In this document: piece by piece, positions 1 through 9,770 of the stretch | Layout: the number at the start of each line of letters is the position of its first letter | Position numbering within the stretch: position 1 is the first letter of the stretch | From: Ruegeria conchae | Lineage (GTDB): Bacteria; Pseudomonadota; Alphaproteobacteria; Rhodobacterales; Rhodobacteraceae | Length of the DNA: 64,000 bases | Direction: 5' to 3' | NCBI RefSeq assembly: GCF_000192475.1 | Contig: NZ_AEYW01000006.1 | Location: 620,001 to 684,000 of the forward strand | The notes under the pieces: model-generated | Databases searched by the model: none | What the model was told of the DNA's origin: nothing | What the model saw: the letters and a program-made list of their open reading frames with translations, nothing else | Position numbers and translations under genes: made by a program

Positions 1-1
1 C

Positions 2-226
2 AACGATCTGGAAGTGAACCCGCTTAAAGGCAAGAAGCTGACCAACGTACGCGCCAGCGGATCGGATGACGCGGTGCGCCTGACGCCTCACATAAAATTC
101 TCTTTGGAAGAGGCGATCGCGTATATCGACGATGACGAACTGGTTGAGGTGACGCCACATGCGATCCGGCTTCGTAAACGCTATCTGGATCCACATGAGC
201 GGAAGAGAATGGCACGATCTGCGTAG
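2..226 (+). CDS. typA: Ribosome-associated GTPase TypA/BipA, C-terminal fragment
   Basis: Only the last 74 codons are in the window; the frame is open from the first bases. TypA/BipA is a translational GTPase of the EF-G family that binds the 70S ribosome and helps 50S assembly under stress. The fragment carries the conserved C-terminal domain, with [20 protein letters not shown] followed by a [10 protein letters not shown] block and the ending [15 protein letters not shown], all typical of TypA and not of EF-G or LepA. A strong intrinsic terminator follows at about 314. The identification is from the C-terminal domain only, because the GTPase domain lies outside the window. Confidence 0.93.
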   Translation, partial: NDLEVNPLKGKKLTNVRASGSDDAVRLTPHIKFSLEEAIAYIDDDELVEVTPHAIRLRKRYLDPHERKRMARSA

Positions 227-313
227 GTCCTGCAGTAACTCAGTTCACACAAACGCAACAATGGCCCATTCGTGGCAAATTTGCGTCAATATGGAAATAG
301 TCCAGAAATCTAG

Positions 314-347
314 AGCCCGCCAATTTGGCGGGCTTTCTATTTGTTTT
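314..347 (+). terminator. Rho-independent terminator after typA
   Basis: Nine-base-pair hairpin with arms AGCCCGCCA (314-322) and TGGCGGGCT (326-334) and a 3-nt loop, followed by a T-rich tail reaching 347. It lies 88 bp after the typA stop and before the next plus-strand gene. Confidence 0.85.
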
Positions 348-501
348 TAAACGCCTTTCCCTGGTGTAAGCCAATATTGACCCTTGTGCACTCATCATTG
401 GCCGCTTGAAAATAAGGCCTAAAAAGGAGATTTTGTGTTCAAAGTGTGGCGCCGCACGAGTATACGGCGAGTTAGTTAATGAGTATCTAAGGAGAAATGC
501 T

Positions 502-1275
502 ATGCGCATTAATTCCAAACTATTTTCGATAGTATTTGTTGCTTCTACATTCCCATTGATATCTGCTGGTACTTCGCAGGCATCTGAGATGTGTACTGTA
601 AAGACGGCAAAGCAATCCGTGTCCTCAAACACCCTTTGCGCCTGCGACGTCGTAAGTTCTCGGATGATAAAATACATCCAACGTCGGGCGGATTTTGAAT
701 CCGTTCTGGAGCAGACGCTGCTGGATTGCCCTGCATTTGCATCCCTGCTGACCGACCTTCCGACAGCATCGCTTGGCCTGGCGGATCGACGTTCCGGCGA
801 TGGTCCTGATGATGAAAACCCTCGCGGTGGCAACGAGCCAGACGGTGAGCGGACATCTGACGACGACGATAGCCCCAAGGGCGGTGACAATCCCAGAGGC
901 GACAATAATCCCAAAGGTGGTGACAATCCCAAAGGTGGTGACAATCCCAAAGGTGGTGACAATCCCAAAGGTGGTGACCCCGAAGATACGAATACCGATC
1001 CGCGCGATATACAAGACATCCTAAGAGAAAAGCGGCAAGCAGCTTCAGATTTGCACGCTCAGGCGGATTCGTACGAATCAAAGGCTCAGTGGCACGAGAA
1101 CAAAGCTGAAATTCGTGACCAAGAACAAAACCCGGAAGGTGCCGCAGAGCAAAGAAGCGAGGCCGAGAAATATCGGCAGCTGGCTCTTGAATATCGGAAC
1201 TCGGCCCGTGAAATGAGCGATGGTGCGCAGGAAATGGAGGAAGCACATCAGCGGGCAGAAGAGTTTACCCGTTAG
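502..1275 (+). CDS. Secreted protein with Asn-Pro-Lys-Gly-Gly-Asp tandem repeats, function unknown
   Basis: 257 aa. The frame is open from an ATG at 406, but I chose the ATG at 502: it has an AAGGAG site 8 nt upstream and opens directly into a signal peptide (MRINSKLFSIVFVASTF.., cleavage near ..SQASE). After it come a Cys-containing segment of about 75 residues (C at EMC, LCAC and LDC), then an acidic Gly/Asp/Pro-rich linker with perfect NPKGGD repeats (DNA 907-978), then a charged Glu/Gln/Ala-rich tail likely to form a coiled coil. No family is recognised. It stands alone between a typA terminator and its own terminator. The pattern suggests an exported envelope or surface protein with a flexible spacer; this is inference. 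Confidence 0.7.
   Translation: MRINSKLFSIVFVASTFPLISAGTSQASEMCTVKTAKQSVSSNTLCACDVVSSRMIKYIQRRADFESVLEQTLLDCPAFASLLTDLPTASLGLADRRSGDGPDDENPRGGNEPDGERTSDDDDSPKGGDNPRGDNNPKGGDNPKGGDNPKGGDNPKGGDPEDTNTDPRDIQDILREKRQAASDLHAQADSYESKAQWHENKAEIRDQEQNPEGAAEQRSEAEKYRQLALEYRNSAREMSDGAQEMEEAHQRAEEFTR
871..978 (+). repeat. 18-bp in-frame tandem repeat (NPKGGD)
   Basis: Four identical 18-bp units at 907-924, 925-942, 943-960 and 961-978, each encoding NPKGGD, preceded by two degenerate units (SPKGGD, NPRGDN) from 871. The perfect identity at DNA level suggests recent expansion or slippage, and copy number could vary between strains. Confidence 0.95.
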
Positions 1276-1319
1276 ACCCTGCGAGTACAGGCCACCGGTC
1301 TGAAGATTGGCGGCAAAGT

Positions 1320-1353
1320 CTAGTTAAGACGAAATACTAGTTAAGACGAAATA
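1320..1353 (+). repeat. 17-bp direct tandem repeat downstream of the repeat-protein gene
   Basis: The 17-bp unit ctagttaagacgaaata occurs twice with no spacer (1320-1336 and 1337-1353), immediately before the terminator hairpin. Function unknown; it may be a local duplication. Confidence 0.9.
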
Positions 1354-1354
1354 A

Positions 1355-1390
1355 ACGGGCGCTGTGCAGATTCACGCGCCCGTATCTTTT
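1355..1390 (+). terminator. Rho-independent terminator after the repeat-protein gene
   Basis: Hairpin with arms ACGGGCGC (1355-1362) and GCGCCCGT (1376-1383), 13-nt loop, then a short T-rich tail. It may also serve the minus-strand gene ending at 1441, although the tail on that side is poor. Confidence 0.7.
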
Positions 1391-1440
1391 GATCTCATTA
1401 CCACCATTTGGATTTCAAGGCCGATACTCCTAACTGCGCG

Positions 1441-2061
1441 TTAGCTCCGCCCATAAACCCCAACCCATTTGCGTGGCTGCTTCGGATCCTGCATGCGCAG
1501 GAACAGATAGCGCGTCTCTGACCAGGGCTTGATCCGGTTTGTGAGATTATCCAGAACCAGATCACCCTGGCTCGAACGGTAGACCAGCACGGCGTGAGAG
1601 TTTCTGCGGGTATCCAAAACAGTCGCGATCAATAGTTTGCGGGGATCAATTCCTGCATTGATCAAATCACGCTTCTTAAGCAGGGCAAAATCTTCACAAT
1701 CCCCGCCAAGAGATGTCGGTAGGGCCCACATCTCGCGGGTCTTGTACTGCCTTTGGTCGGTGACCTCTCGCGTCGACGCATTTACGCGACGGTTGATCTG
1801 CTTTACGAGCTTCAGTTCTTGTGCGCTGGAAAGCGAAGCGGCTCCCTTTTGAGCACAAGCCCATGCGTATTGACGACACAACTGCTGTGCCCCTGTCGGC
1901 GGAGGCGAGGCAACAACGCTTTGAATGAATGCGGCATCACGGGCCGAGGCTTCTGAGGCGATCAATGTCGAACTTGCGATCAACACGGCCAAACTGATGC
2001 GTCCACAGAACTTCGCTGTGTATTCGCAAAATGCATTCAGGGTAGTGCCTCTGGTCGTCAT
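1441..2061 (-). CDS. Transglutaminase-like cysteine peptidase (BTLCP family), periplasmic
   Basis: 206 aa. The N-terminus carries a hydrophobic export signal ending near ..SEASA-RDA (residue 41). The bacterial transglutaminase-like cysteine peptidase triad is visible: Cys122 in GGDCEDFALLK, His156 in RRNSHAVLV and Asp171 in LVLDN. This is the family of LapG, which in other proteobacteria cleaves surface adhesins under c-di-GMP control, but no LapD-like receptor or large adhesin is nearby, so that role is not shown here. The start is supported by a GAGGGA site upstream. The gene is monocistronic, with a long leader region upstream. Confidence 0.85.
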   Translation of the reverse strand: MTTRGTTLNAFCEYTAKFCGRISLAVLIASSTLIASEASARDAAFIQSVVASPPPTGAQQLCRQYAWACAQKGAASLSSAQELKLVKQINRRVNASTREVTDQRQYKTREMWALPTSLGGDCEDFALLKKRDLINAGIDPRKLLIATVLDTRRNSHAVLVYRSSQGDLVLDNLTNRIKPWSETRYLFLRMQDPKQPRKWVGVYGRS

Positions 2062-2412
2062 GTCTGTCCCTCAGATTAGATTTAATCCAGACGATTGGCG
2101 CTTCGTGAAGTTCATTGAGTTCGAACGGAAAATATCCGGCGAAATCGGTACTTACGCAATCATTGAATAGTTTGAGGGGGGAAAACGGCGGAAAATCGTC
2201 AATTTCCATGACCATTTTTGCACAAGATCATGGCAGTCGCCGCCACATTCGTATTCTCGCTGTGGAGGGATTGTTAGAATTCTCAGATTATAATATTGTT
2301 ATTATTGTATTTTTTGCAAATTGAAGGATGCGCGCGCCCGCATCCCGAGGCCACACGTAAAATTAAGCCGTCGGAACTTCCGTTCCGCTGGTCCAAAGAA
2401 TCAGGATGATAC
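2062..2412. other. Intergenic region without a supported gene
   Basis: It holds the promoter side of the minus-strand peptidase gene and the 3' side of the alaS-DUF1330 transcript. An AT-rich run lies at about 2265-2325. Two short inverted repeats are present: GGATGCG/CGCATCC (2326-2332 and 2339-2345) and CGGAAC/GTTCCG (2372-2377 and 2382-2387). Either could be a weak terminator for the minus strand, but neither has a good T tail. The short frames here look random. Confidence 0.5.
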
Positions 2413-2700
2413 TCACTCAGTGATTTCGACTACAACCAGCTCACGTTCGCTGGCGCCTCGGGCATGATCCAGTGCTTGTTGGTAAGCGGGTGAATTATAG
2501 CACTCAACTGCAGCCTCAACCGAGGGGAAACGGGCGACCACATTACGCGGACGTTCCTTGCCTTCCAACTGCACGTACCGCGCGGCACGGGCTATGAACT
2601 CACCGCCATGGGCGGCGATCGCAGGACCTGCCAGCTCGGCGTATTTTCCGTATGCATCGGCATCAGTCACAGTGACATGAGCAATCCAGAGTGCAGGCAT
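2413..2700 (-). CDS. DUF1330 domain protein
   Basis: 95 aa, the full length of a DUF1330 domain (dimeric alpha/beta ferredoxin-like fold). Seen: MPALWIAHVTVTDADAYGKY at the N-terminus, AAHGGEFIARAARYVQLEG in the middle and the FPSVEAAVECYNSPAYQ segment, all matching the family pattern. The biochemical role of DUF1330 is unknown. The ATG lies one base after the alaS stop, so the gene is very probably co-transcribed and translationally coupled with alaS. Confidence 0.85.
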   Translation of the reverse strand: MPALWIAHVTVTDADAYGKYAELAGPAIAAHGGEFIARAARYVQLEGKERPRNVVARFPSVEAAVECYNSPAYQQALDHARGASERELVVVEITE

Positions 2701-2701
2701 C

Positions 2702-5371
2702 TTATCCTCCCAAAACCTGTTCCGCGGCTTTTATGGCTGCTTCTACGTTAGAGGCATCTTTGCCTCCGCCTTGTGCCATGTCAGCCCGACCACCACCACC
2801 CTTGCCGCCAAGTTCGGCAACGGCAGCGCGAACCAGATCCACGGCTGAAACTTTGTCCGTCAGATCCGGTGTAACACCGGCGGCAACGGCAGCTTTTCCA
2901 CCTGTATCTGCGATTAGCAACACAGCACCTGAGCCCAACCGGTTTTTGTGCTCATCGATCAGCGTTGGCAGGTCCTTTCCGGACACGCCGGTCAGTGATT
3001 GGGCCAGGAAGGCCATACCATTGACCTCTTTTGCTTCAGAGCCGCCCTGCCCTGCGCCACCAGCCATCGCCAGATCACGGCGCAGTTGAGCAACTTCGTT
3101 TTGAAGCGATTTACGCTCATCCATCAACGATTTCACACGCGCAACAACATCATCCGGCTGTGCTTTCAACTCCAAAGCAATAGCGCCGAGACGCTGATCC
3201 TGAGCCGATAGGTGATTGAAAGCTTCATCCCCAGTAAGAGCCTCAATCCTGCGCACACCTGCGCTGCTGGCGCTGTCGCCGAGAAGGACAAACGTACCTA
3301 TGTCACCCGTCTGGCGCACATGGGTGCCGCCACACAATTCGATCGACCAGGTCTCACCATCCTGCCCTTTGCCGGTAGGTGCCTTACCCATCGACACGAC
3401 ACGGACCTCATCACCGTATTTCTCGCCAAACAACGCCTGTGCACCCAGCGCGCGGGCATCGTCTGGCGTCATGATACGCGTCTCGACAGCCGAGTTCTGG
3501 CGAATAAAGGCATTCACCTCACGCTCGACCTTTTGAATCTCTTCCCGCGTCAAAGCCTTTGAGTGGCTGAAATCAAACCGCAATCGGTCGGATGCATTAA
3601 ATGAGCCTCGCTGAGCCACATGATCACCCAGCGTTTCACGAAGGGCTTCGTGCAACAGGTGCGTCGCTGAATGGTTTGCGCGAATGGCCGTACGTCTTGC
3701 GTGATCGACTTCAAGCTCAACAGCGTCACCTGTCGAGATTGATCCATGTTCAACTGTCACCTTATGAGCATAGACCTTCCCGTCGGCAAATTTTCTGGTG
3801 TCGTCAACACGGGCAACGTCTTTTCGTTCATCGAGCCTGCGGATTTCACCTGTATCGCCAACCTGACCACCGGCTTCACCATAAAACGGCGTCTGGTTAA
3901 CCACGACCCAGCCAATGCCGCCTTTCTCAATACTATCGACCAAGGCACCATCGACTACCAGTGCAGCCACCTGACCTTCGGCTTTTTCCGTGTCGTAACC
4001 AAGGAAATCGGTAGCGCCGGCGGAATCTAACACATCGAACCAGACAACCTGATCAGCTGCTTCGCCAGAACCAGCCCAGGCAGCGCGCGCCTTTGCTTTT
4101 TGTTCGGCCATAGCGACATCAAACCCGTCAGTGTCTACTGTACGTCCTTTCTCGCGCAGCGCATCCTGAGTGAGATCCAGCGGGAAACCGTATGTGTCAT
4201 AAAGCTTGAATGCCGCATCACCCGGTAGCGGATCACCTTCCGACAAACCAGAGACCTCGTCATCAAGCAGTTTCAAGCCGCGATCCAATGTTTGTTTGAA
4301 CCGCGTTTCCTCCAGCAGCAATGTCTCTTCAATCAGAGGTTGCGCCTGACCAAGTTCGGTGTATTGCGCGCCCATCAGTTGAACCAGAGTTGGCACCAAA
4401 CGGTGCATCACCGGATCTTTCGCCCCCAACAAATGCGCATGGCGCATCGCACGACGCATAATACGACGGAGAACATATCCACGCCCATCATTTGACGGCA
4501 TCACCCCATCAGCGATCAGGAAAGATGTCGAACGCAGGTGATCCGCAATCACACGGTGATGCACATTCTGATCCCCATAAGGATCAACTCCGGTGGCCTC
4601 CGCAGAAGCCTCGATCAGTGTTTTGAACAGATCAGTGTCGTAGTTGTCATGACTGCCCTGAAGCAAGGCACCAATACGTTCCAGTCCCATGCCAGTATCG
4701 ATCGACTGCATATCGAGCTCGACCATCGAGCCGTCTTCGAACTGCTCGTTTTGCATGAAAACGATGTTCCAGATTTCGATGAACCTGTCGCCATCTTCTT
4801 CGGCGGAACCCGGAGGGCCACCCCAGATGTGATCGCCGTGATCATAGAAAATCTCGGTACATGGGCCACAAGGCCCGGTTGGACCCATTTGCCAGAAATT
4901 GTCATTGGTGGCGATGCGAATGATCCGGTCTTCGGGAACTCCTACCTTCTTCCAAATTTCAAAGGCTTCATCATCGGTATGATAAACCGTCGCCAGCAGG
5001 CGGTTCTTGTCGATCCCAAATTCTTTGGTGATCAGCTCCCACGCAAACGGAATCGCTTCCGGCTTGAAGTAATCTCCGAACGAGAAATTTCCCAGCATTT
5101 CAAAGAACGTATGATGGCGTGCGGTATAGCCCACGTTATCTAGATCATTATGCTTGCCACCTGCGCGCACACATTTCTGCGCTGTGGTTGCACGATGATA
5201 ATCGCGAGTTTCTACGCCGGTAAACAGGTTCTTGAATTGAACCATACCTGAGTTCACGAACATCAAAGTCGGATCATTGCGCGGCACCAATGGGCTGGAC
5301 GCAACCACTTCGTGGCCTTGCTTGGCAAAGTAGTTCAGAAAGGTCGAGCGGATATCATTCAGCGTGGGCAT
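2702..5371 (-). CDS. alaS: Alanine--tRNA ligase
   Basis: About 889 aa, the normal length for bacterial AlaRS. It charges tRNA-Ala and edits mischarged Ser/Gly. The class II catalytic core is at the N-terminus ([17 protein letters not shown], then the [15 protein letters not shown] segment). The editing domain has the zinc-type HxxxH (NHSATHLLH) and the C-x-x-x-H motif (ELCGGTH). The C-terminus has a coiled coil and a Gly-rich C-Ala domain ([16 protein letters not shown]). A frame extension to 5392 adds seven residues, but [10 protein letters not shown] matches family N-termini and has a GAGAG site upstream, so I start at 5371. It lies downstream of recA on the same strand but behind a terminator. 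Confidence 0.97.
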   Translation of the reverse strand: MPTLNDIRSTFLNYFAKQGHEVVASSPLVPRNDPTLMFVNSGMVQFKNLFTGVETRDYHRATTAQKCVRAGGKHNDLDNVGYTARHHTFFEMLGNFSFGDYFKPEAIPFAWELITKEFGIDKNRLLATVYHTDDEAFEIWKKVGVPEDRIIRIATNDNFWQMGPTGPCGPCTEIFYDHGDHIWGGPPGSAEEDGDRFIEIWNIVFMQNEQFEDGSMVELDMQSIDTGMGLERIGALLQGSHDNYDTDLFKTLIEASAEATGVDPYGDQNVHHRVIADHLRSTSFLIADGVMPSNDGRGYVLRRIMRRAMRHAHLLGAKDPVMHRLVPTLVQLMGAQYTELGQAQPLIEETLLLEETRFKQTLDRGLKLLDDEVSGLSEGDPLPGDAAFKLYDTYGFPLDLTQDALREKGRTVDTDGFDVAMAEQKAKARAAWAGSGEAADQVVWFDVLDSAGATDFLGYDTEKAEGQVAALVVDGALVDSIEKGGIGWVVVNQTPFYGEAGGQVGDTGEIRRLDERKDVARVDDTRKFADGKVYAHKVTVEHGSISTGDAVELEVDHARRTAIRANHSATHLLHEALRETLGDHVAQRGSFNASDRLRFDFSHSKALTREEIQKVEREVNAFIRQNSAVETRIMTPDDARALGAQALFGEKYGDEVRVVSMGKAPTGKGQDGETWSIELCGGTHVRQTGDIGTFVLLGDSASSAGVRRIEALTGDEAFNHLSAQDQRLGAIALELKAQPDDVVARVKSLMDERKSLQNEVAQLRRDLAMAGGAGQGGSEAKEVNGMAFLAQSLTGVSGKDLPTLIDEHKNRLGSGAVLLIADTGGKAAVAAGVTPDLTDKVSAVDLVRAAVAELGGKGGGGRADMAQGGGKDASNVEAAIKAAEQVLGG

Positions 5372-5447
5372 TTGGGCTCTCTCAACGCGCATTCATAATG
5401 GTCTGCGAAGGTTTAGCCCTCTGTCCAAGGAGTGTCCACAGCATTGG

Positions 5448-5485
5448 ATGACCCAAACGAAACAAGGCGGCTCCCTTGAGCCGCC
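5448..5485 (-). terminator. Rho-independent terminator after recA
   Basis: Perfect 8-bp hairpin GGCGGCTC (5466-5473) and GAGCCGCC (5478-5485) with a 4-nt loop. Read on the minus strand it is followed by TTGTTTCGTTT. It lies between the recA stop and the alaS start, which makes recA a separate transcription unit. Confidence 0.85.
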
Positions 5486-5550
5486 CCGTTCTACGTATTC
5501 TAAGCACTATAGGAGTGCCGGGGGATTTCTGCTGATGCCGTCAGAGTGCA

Positions 5551-6615
5551 TTACGCTTCGAGGATATCATCCTCTTCCGCCTCGGGGGGCATTTCAAAAT
5601 CCAGACCGTGGGCCGCGCGAATCTTGTCTTCGATCTCCAACGCGGCGCGGGAATTGTCACGCAGATATTGCTTGGCGTTTTCACGCCCCTGCCCGATCCG
5701 CTCGTCGCCATAGCTGAACCATGAACCTGACTTTTCAACCACTCCGGCTTTAACGCCCAGGTCTAGCAATTCGCCCATCTTGCTGATGCCTTCGCCATAC
5801 ATGATGTCAAATTCCACCTGCTTGAACGGCGGCGCCACCTTGTTCTTCACAACCTTGACGCGGGTCTGGTTGCCGACCACCTCGTCGCGATCCTTGATCG
5901 CGCCGATGCGGCGGATATCCAGACGGACCGAGCTGTAGAACTTCAGTGCGTTGCCACCGGTCGTGGTTTCCGGGCTGCCGAACATCACGCCGATCTTCAT
6001 CCTGATCTGGTTGATGAAGATCACCATGCAGTTCGAGCGATTGATCGAGCCGGTCAGTTTGCGCATTGCCTGGCTCATCAGCCGGGCCTGAACGCCCACG
6101 CTGCTATCGCCCATGTCGCCTTCCAACTCGGATTTCGGCGTCAGGGCCGCAACCGAGTCGACCACAACCATGTTCACCGCACCAGAGCGCACCAACGTAT
6201 CAGTGATCTCAAGCGCCTGTTCACCGGTATCGGGCTGCGAAATCAGCAGTTCATCCAGATCAACACCCAACTTGCGGGCATATTGCGGGTCAAGTGCATG
6301 TTCTGCGTCTACAAAAGCGCAAACACCGCCACGTTTTTGCTGTTCAGCAATGCAATGCAATGTCAGCGTGGTTTTACCCGAACTTTCAGGCCCGTAGATC
6401 TCAACAATCCGCCCCATCGGCAGCCCACCGATACCCAACGCAATATCCAGGCCCAGTGAGCCGGTTGAGCTTGCCTCGATATCCTGCTTGGAATCCTCGC
6501 CCAACTTCATGATCGAGCCCTTACCGAACTGCCGTTCGATCTGAGCCAATGCGCTGTCGAGCGCCTTTTGCTTGTCTGCGTTTTTCTTGTCGCTCATCGT
6601 CAGAAGATCCGCCAT
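5551..6615 (-). CDS. recA: Recombinase RecA
   Basis: 354 aa, typical of alphaproteobacterial RecA. It forms ATP-dependent filaments on single-stranded DNA, promotes strand exchange and triggers LexA self-cleavage. Visible are Walker A GPESSGKT (residues 75-82), the MAW-type segment around [13 protein letters not shown], Walker [10 protein letters not shown], the L1/L2 loops ([12 protein letters not shown], and [19 protein letters not shown]) and an acidic C-terminus. The open frame extends to 6714, but ATG 6615 has AGGA at a good distance and gives [17 protein letters not shown] LexA-type box lies 56 bp upstream. Confidence 0.98.
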   Translation of the reverse strand: MADLLTMSDKKNADKQKALDSALAQIERQFGKGSIMKLGEDSKQDIEASSTGSLGLDIALGIGGLPMGRIVEIYGPESSGKTTLTLHCIAEQQKRGGVCAFVDAEHALDPQYARKLGVDLDELLISQPDTGEQALEITDTLVRSGAVNMVVVDSVAALTPKSELEGDMGDSSVGVQARLMSQAMRKLTGSINRSNCMVIFINQIRMKIGVMFGSPETTTGGNALKFYSSVRLDIRRIGAIKDRDEVVGNQTRVKVVKNKVAPPFKQVEFDIMYGEGISKMGELLDLGVKAGVVEKSGSWFSYGDERIGQGRENAKQYLRDNSRAALEIEDKIRAAHGLDFEMPPEAEEDDILEA

Positions 6616-6670
6616 TGTCCTGTCACTATCCCTTTTGTCACACCCTTTGACGGGCGGCAATCGCTGCTTT

Positions 6671-6685
6671 GTTCGCCTCTTGTTC
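6671..6685 (-). promoter_or_regulatory. LexA (SOS) operator upstream of recA
   Basis: GTTC at 6671-6674, a 7-nt spacer, and GTTC at 6682-6685. This is the direct-repeat GTTC-N7-GTTC SOS box known for alphaproteobacterial LexA, not the palindromic box of enterobacteria. It sits 56 bp upstream of the chosen recA start, where an operator overlapping the promoter would be expected. Confidence 0.85.
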
Positions 6686-6805
6686 CTTATGGGATCAAAA
6701 AGAGAACATTTCAACTAAAACTTATGAAATTCAGTCTTAGGCAATTGTGTTAAAGAGTCGTTTACGACAATCTGCCAATCGAAAAGCGTTGTAGAGAAAA
6801 GATAA

Positions 6806-7399
6806 ATGCTTGTTTTTTATGAAGAGCGTCTCGCGCTTTTGTCCGTCCCCAAAACCGGCAGCACAGCTTACCAATCTGCTCTGAAAGACCGTGCCGATAT
6901 CGTTGTCTCAGGTCCAACTGAATTAAAACACGCAAACATGCGCCGCTTTGACCGGTTCTATCAAACCATGTTCAAGAAGCTGTTTGACACTGAAATGGAG
7001 GTTATGGCCGTCGTCCGAGAACCCATCGACTGGTTAGGGAGTTGGTATCGATATCGCACGCGGCAAGAATTGAGAAATCATCCACACTCTACTCATGGGC
7101 TTGATTTTGAGGCATTTGTAGTTGCCCATATGCAGAAATCCCCTCCGGCCTGTGCGGATGTCGGACGCCAAAGCGAATTCTTAATGCCCCGCAGCAATGG
7201 TGTCAGAGTGAGCCACGTGTTTAAGTACGAAAACCAAAGCAAGATACTCGATTTCCTACGAAATCGCCTGAACTGCGACATACAACTTCCGCAAGAGAAC
7301 GTTTCGCCGAAGCTCAAGCTTGAACTCTCGAAAGACACAGACCAGCAATTTCGCAGCTTATTCGCAGCGGAATTTGCACTGCATCAATCTGCTGAATAA
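6806..7399 (+). CDS. Sulfotransferase-like protein
   Basis: 197 aa. Two sulfotransferase-family signatures are visible: a 5'-phosphosulfate-binding loop near the N-terminus (LLSVPKTGSTA, residues 11-21) and a 3'-phosphate-binding type stretch (VVREPIDWLGSWYRYR, from residue 69). The protein is shorter than classical PAPS sulfotransferases, so the acceptor is unknown and it may be a reduced family member. Roseobacter homologues are sometimes mislabelled 'gamma-glutamyl kinase'; I see no amino-acid kinase fold. It is divergent from recA, with about 190 bp between the two starts, and runs convergently into the kinase gene with a 5-bp gap. Confidence 0.6.
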   Translation: MLVFYEERLALLSVPKTGSTAYQSALKDRADIVVSGPTELKHANMRRFDRFYQTMFKKLFDTEMEVMAVVREPIDWLGSWYRYRTRQELRNHPHSTHGLDFEAFVVAHMQKSPPACADVGRQSEFLMPRSNGVRVSHVFKYENQSKILDFLRNRLNCDIQLPQENVSPKLKLELSKDTDQQFRSLFAAEFALHQSAE

Positions 7400-7404
7400 C
7401 GGCG

Positions 7405-9711
7405 TCAGTTGAGTTGCTGAAACACCGCTTCGGTCAATTGCGTCAATGAAAATGGTTTTGGCAGAAAGGTCGAGCTTTCAATCTCGGGGCCGGATTCACC
7501 AAATGCGCCTTCCGTATAGCCGGACATAAAGACCACCCGGACTTCGGGGCGCGTTTTCATTGCCTCGCGCACCCAGGTCGGACCATCCATGCCAGGCATC
7601 ACCACATCTGTGACGAAAACATCGACCGTGAGATTTGGGTCCTCCAACATATGCAACGCATCCTCGGCTGATTCCGCCTCGAGCACTGTGTACCCCTTCA
7701 GACGCAGCGCACGCGTGGCAAAAGCGCGGACGGGGGCTTCGTCCTCGACTAACAGAACAACGCCCTCACCGTGCCGTGGTTTTTGCTCTTCGTGGGCCTC
7801 TAGTGTGATCGGTTCAGGTGTCTGCGCCGCCGGACTGGCAGGAAGAAGAACGGTAAATTCGGTACCCGTACCGGGTGCACTGTCCACGAAAATGAATCCT
7901 CCAGTCTGTTTTACAATGCCGTAGACCGTCGAAAGACCCAGACCTGTCCCTTCTCCGGTGCGCTTGGTGGTGTAGAAAGGTTCGAATACCTTTTGCAGCT
8001 TGTCCGGAGGGATACCTATGCCGCTGTCTATGACCTTGACCATCACATACTCGCCCGGCAGCACTGTCGCCCTGTCGCGCGAATAGGCTCGTTCCAAATT
8101 CAGAACTTCGGTTTCGATCCGAATCTCGCCGCCGTCGGGCATCGCATCGCGCGCGTTTACAACCAGATTCATCAACACCTGCTCAAGCTGTCGTTTGTCG
8201 GCACAAACCGGCTTGAGCACGGGATCATGGCTGAGCGTCAACCGGACCTTCTCGCCCACAAGGCGATTCAAAAGGTGGATCAGATCGGAAATCGTGTCTC
8301 GCAAATCCAACACCTCGGGCCTGAGGGTTTGCTTGCGCGAAAATGCAAGCAACTGACTGACCAGAGCGGCAGCGCGGTTGGCATTCTGGTTGATTTGTAC
8401 AAGGTCACCATAATTCAGATCATTTTGGTCGTGGCGCAGCAACAGAAGATCGCAATGCCCTGATATTGCTGTCAGCAGATTGTTAAAATCATGCGCAACC
8501 CCACCGGCCAACTGGCCTACGGCTTGCATTTTTTGCCCCTGAACGAACTGCGCCTCAAGTGTTTTTAACTCAGTTGCGTCATTCAGAACTGCGATCAGAT
8601 ATACCTGACCGTCACTCACAATGCGAGACAGCGTGACCTGAACGAACACTTCTTTGTCTTTACGGGTAAGGCGCAGAAACTCTGACTTTGGAGCAGAAGT
8701 CGGTTCAACCGTACGAGCGAGCCAATCACGAATGGAATAGCCAAGCCCGTGCATAACCTCGTCAATTCTGGAATTGCCCAGCCGAACCTCACCCACCAGT
8801 TCGATTGCAAGGTGGTTGGCTTCGATGATCTCACCATCGGGCGCCAATCTCATGATCGGAACCGGCAAATCAGCGAACGAAGTTGCCTCGAGTTTTGCAT
8901 CGCTATCGGTGATCGGGGTCAAAATCAGTTCGCGTGCGATCCCGCTTCGGCGCAACTGAGAAACCAGGACCGTTTTGTCACCCTCAGGCGTCCTAACTTG
9001 AATTGCGCAGCTGTTTCCGACGGGATCGCCCAGCACACCATTCTCTGATGATAACTCTGCAAACGTGGCAGGCGTGCGGCCAAAAAAATTTGCAGCTGCA
9101 TCATTCGTGTTTAGAATAACTTCATTCCGACCAATGGTGATGACCGGTAACCCGACATTTCGCCAGGCTTGCTCAGCCTCTAATACGAAGCGCCAGCAAT
9201 ACCAATCATGATCCAGTTTCGATACCGTCACCGGTATGGTTTGACCACGTGTGACTACATCCTCCTCAGCTTTCACCCGTGACCGGAGCTGAGTTTGAAG
9301 ACGCAGCAGAATCGCCGCCGGATTGGCGAATACAGATCGCAAAGCGTCATCCAGTTGCTTCTCTGGTATGGCACCAAGGCCGAGGCTGGCCCGCGAATTG
9401 ACCAGGACAATTCGGCCGTTTTGATCCGTAACGATACAGGCTGCGGTATCTTGTTCCAAAAGCGCTGCAATCACGCCTTTTGTACGCTGCTCAATCTGCT
9501 TGGCGATCCAATTGCCTAAGATAGCAAACCCAACAACCGCAAGAAAAGACAGACCGACGGTTGCAACACCAGTGTTCCATTGTTTTGGAAGGACACCCAA
9601 GGCTGCAAGCAGGCAGAGAAGAAGGGCAATCAAACCCAAAGACACATAGCGCCCGCAATCAGATACGACCCGATCTGACAAACGGGGAAACGCTTGGGGA
9701 ACACTGGGCAT
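7405..9711 (-). CDS. cckA: CckA-type hybrid sensor histidine kinase
   Basis: About 768 aa. Two membrane segments (about residues 22-40 and 50-68) are followed by PAS-like modules (about 80-180, 185-270 and 275-380). The HisKA box has His407 in GGVAHDFNNLLTAISGH. The ATPase domain carries NARDAMPDGG, DSGIGIPPD and the GTGLGLSTVYG lid. A C-terminal receiver has its phospho-acceptor Asp in VFVTDVVMPGMDG and ends PKPFS. This order matches CckA, which through ChpT controls the master regulator CtrA (motility and gene transfer agents in Rhodobacteraceae). The frame also opens at a TTG (9756), but I use ATG 9711. Assignment as cckA rests on architecture. Confidence 0.85.
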   Translation of the reverse strand: MPSVPQAFPRLSDRVVSDCGRYVSLGLIALLLCLLAALGVLPKQWNTGVATVGLSFLAVVGFAILGNWIAKQIEQRTKGVIAALLEQDTAACIVTDQNGRIVLVNSRASLGLGAIPEKQLDDALRSVFANPAAILLRLQTQLRSRVKAEEDVVTRGQTIPVTVSKLDHDWYCWRFVLEAEQAWRNVGLPVITIGRNEVILNTNDAAANFFGRTPATFAELSSENGVLGDPVGNSCAIQVRTPEGDKTVLVSQLRRSGIARELILTPITDSDAKLEATSFADLPVPIMRLAPDGEIIEANHLAIELVGEVRLGNSRIDEVMHGLGYSIRDWLARTVEPTSAPKSEFLRLTRKDKEVFVQVTLSRIVSDGQVYLIAVLNDATELKTLEAQFVQGQKMQAVGQLAGGVAHDFNNLLTAISGHCDLLLLRHDQNDLNYGDLVQINQNANRAAALVSQLLAFSRKQTLRPEVLDLRDTISDLIHLLNRLVGEKVRLTLSHDPVLKPVCADKRQLEQVLMNLVVNARDAMPDGGEIRIETEVLNLERAYSRDRATVLPGEYVMVKVIDSGIGIPPDKLQKVFEPFYTTKRTGEGTGLGLSTVYGIVKQTGGFIFVDSAPGTGTEFTVLLPASPAAQTPEPITLEAHEEQKPRHGEGVVLLVEDEAPVRAFATRALRLKGYTVLEAESAEDALHMLEDPNLTVDVFVTDVVMPGMDGPTWVREAMKTRPEVRVVFMSGYTEGAFGESGPEIESSTFLPKPFSLTQLTEAVFQQLN

Positions 9712-9770
9712 AAAGCAGCTCTTGTTAAGACATATTTGACCAATATCGGCCCACAATCGTTAAATGCCGC

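Noticed and set aside
240-1019. Minus-strand frame with repeated Leu-Gly-Leu-Ser-Pro-Pro units
   Set aside because: It is the antisense reading of the 18-bp tandem repeat in the secreted protein gene.
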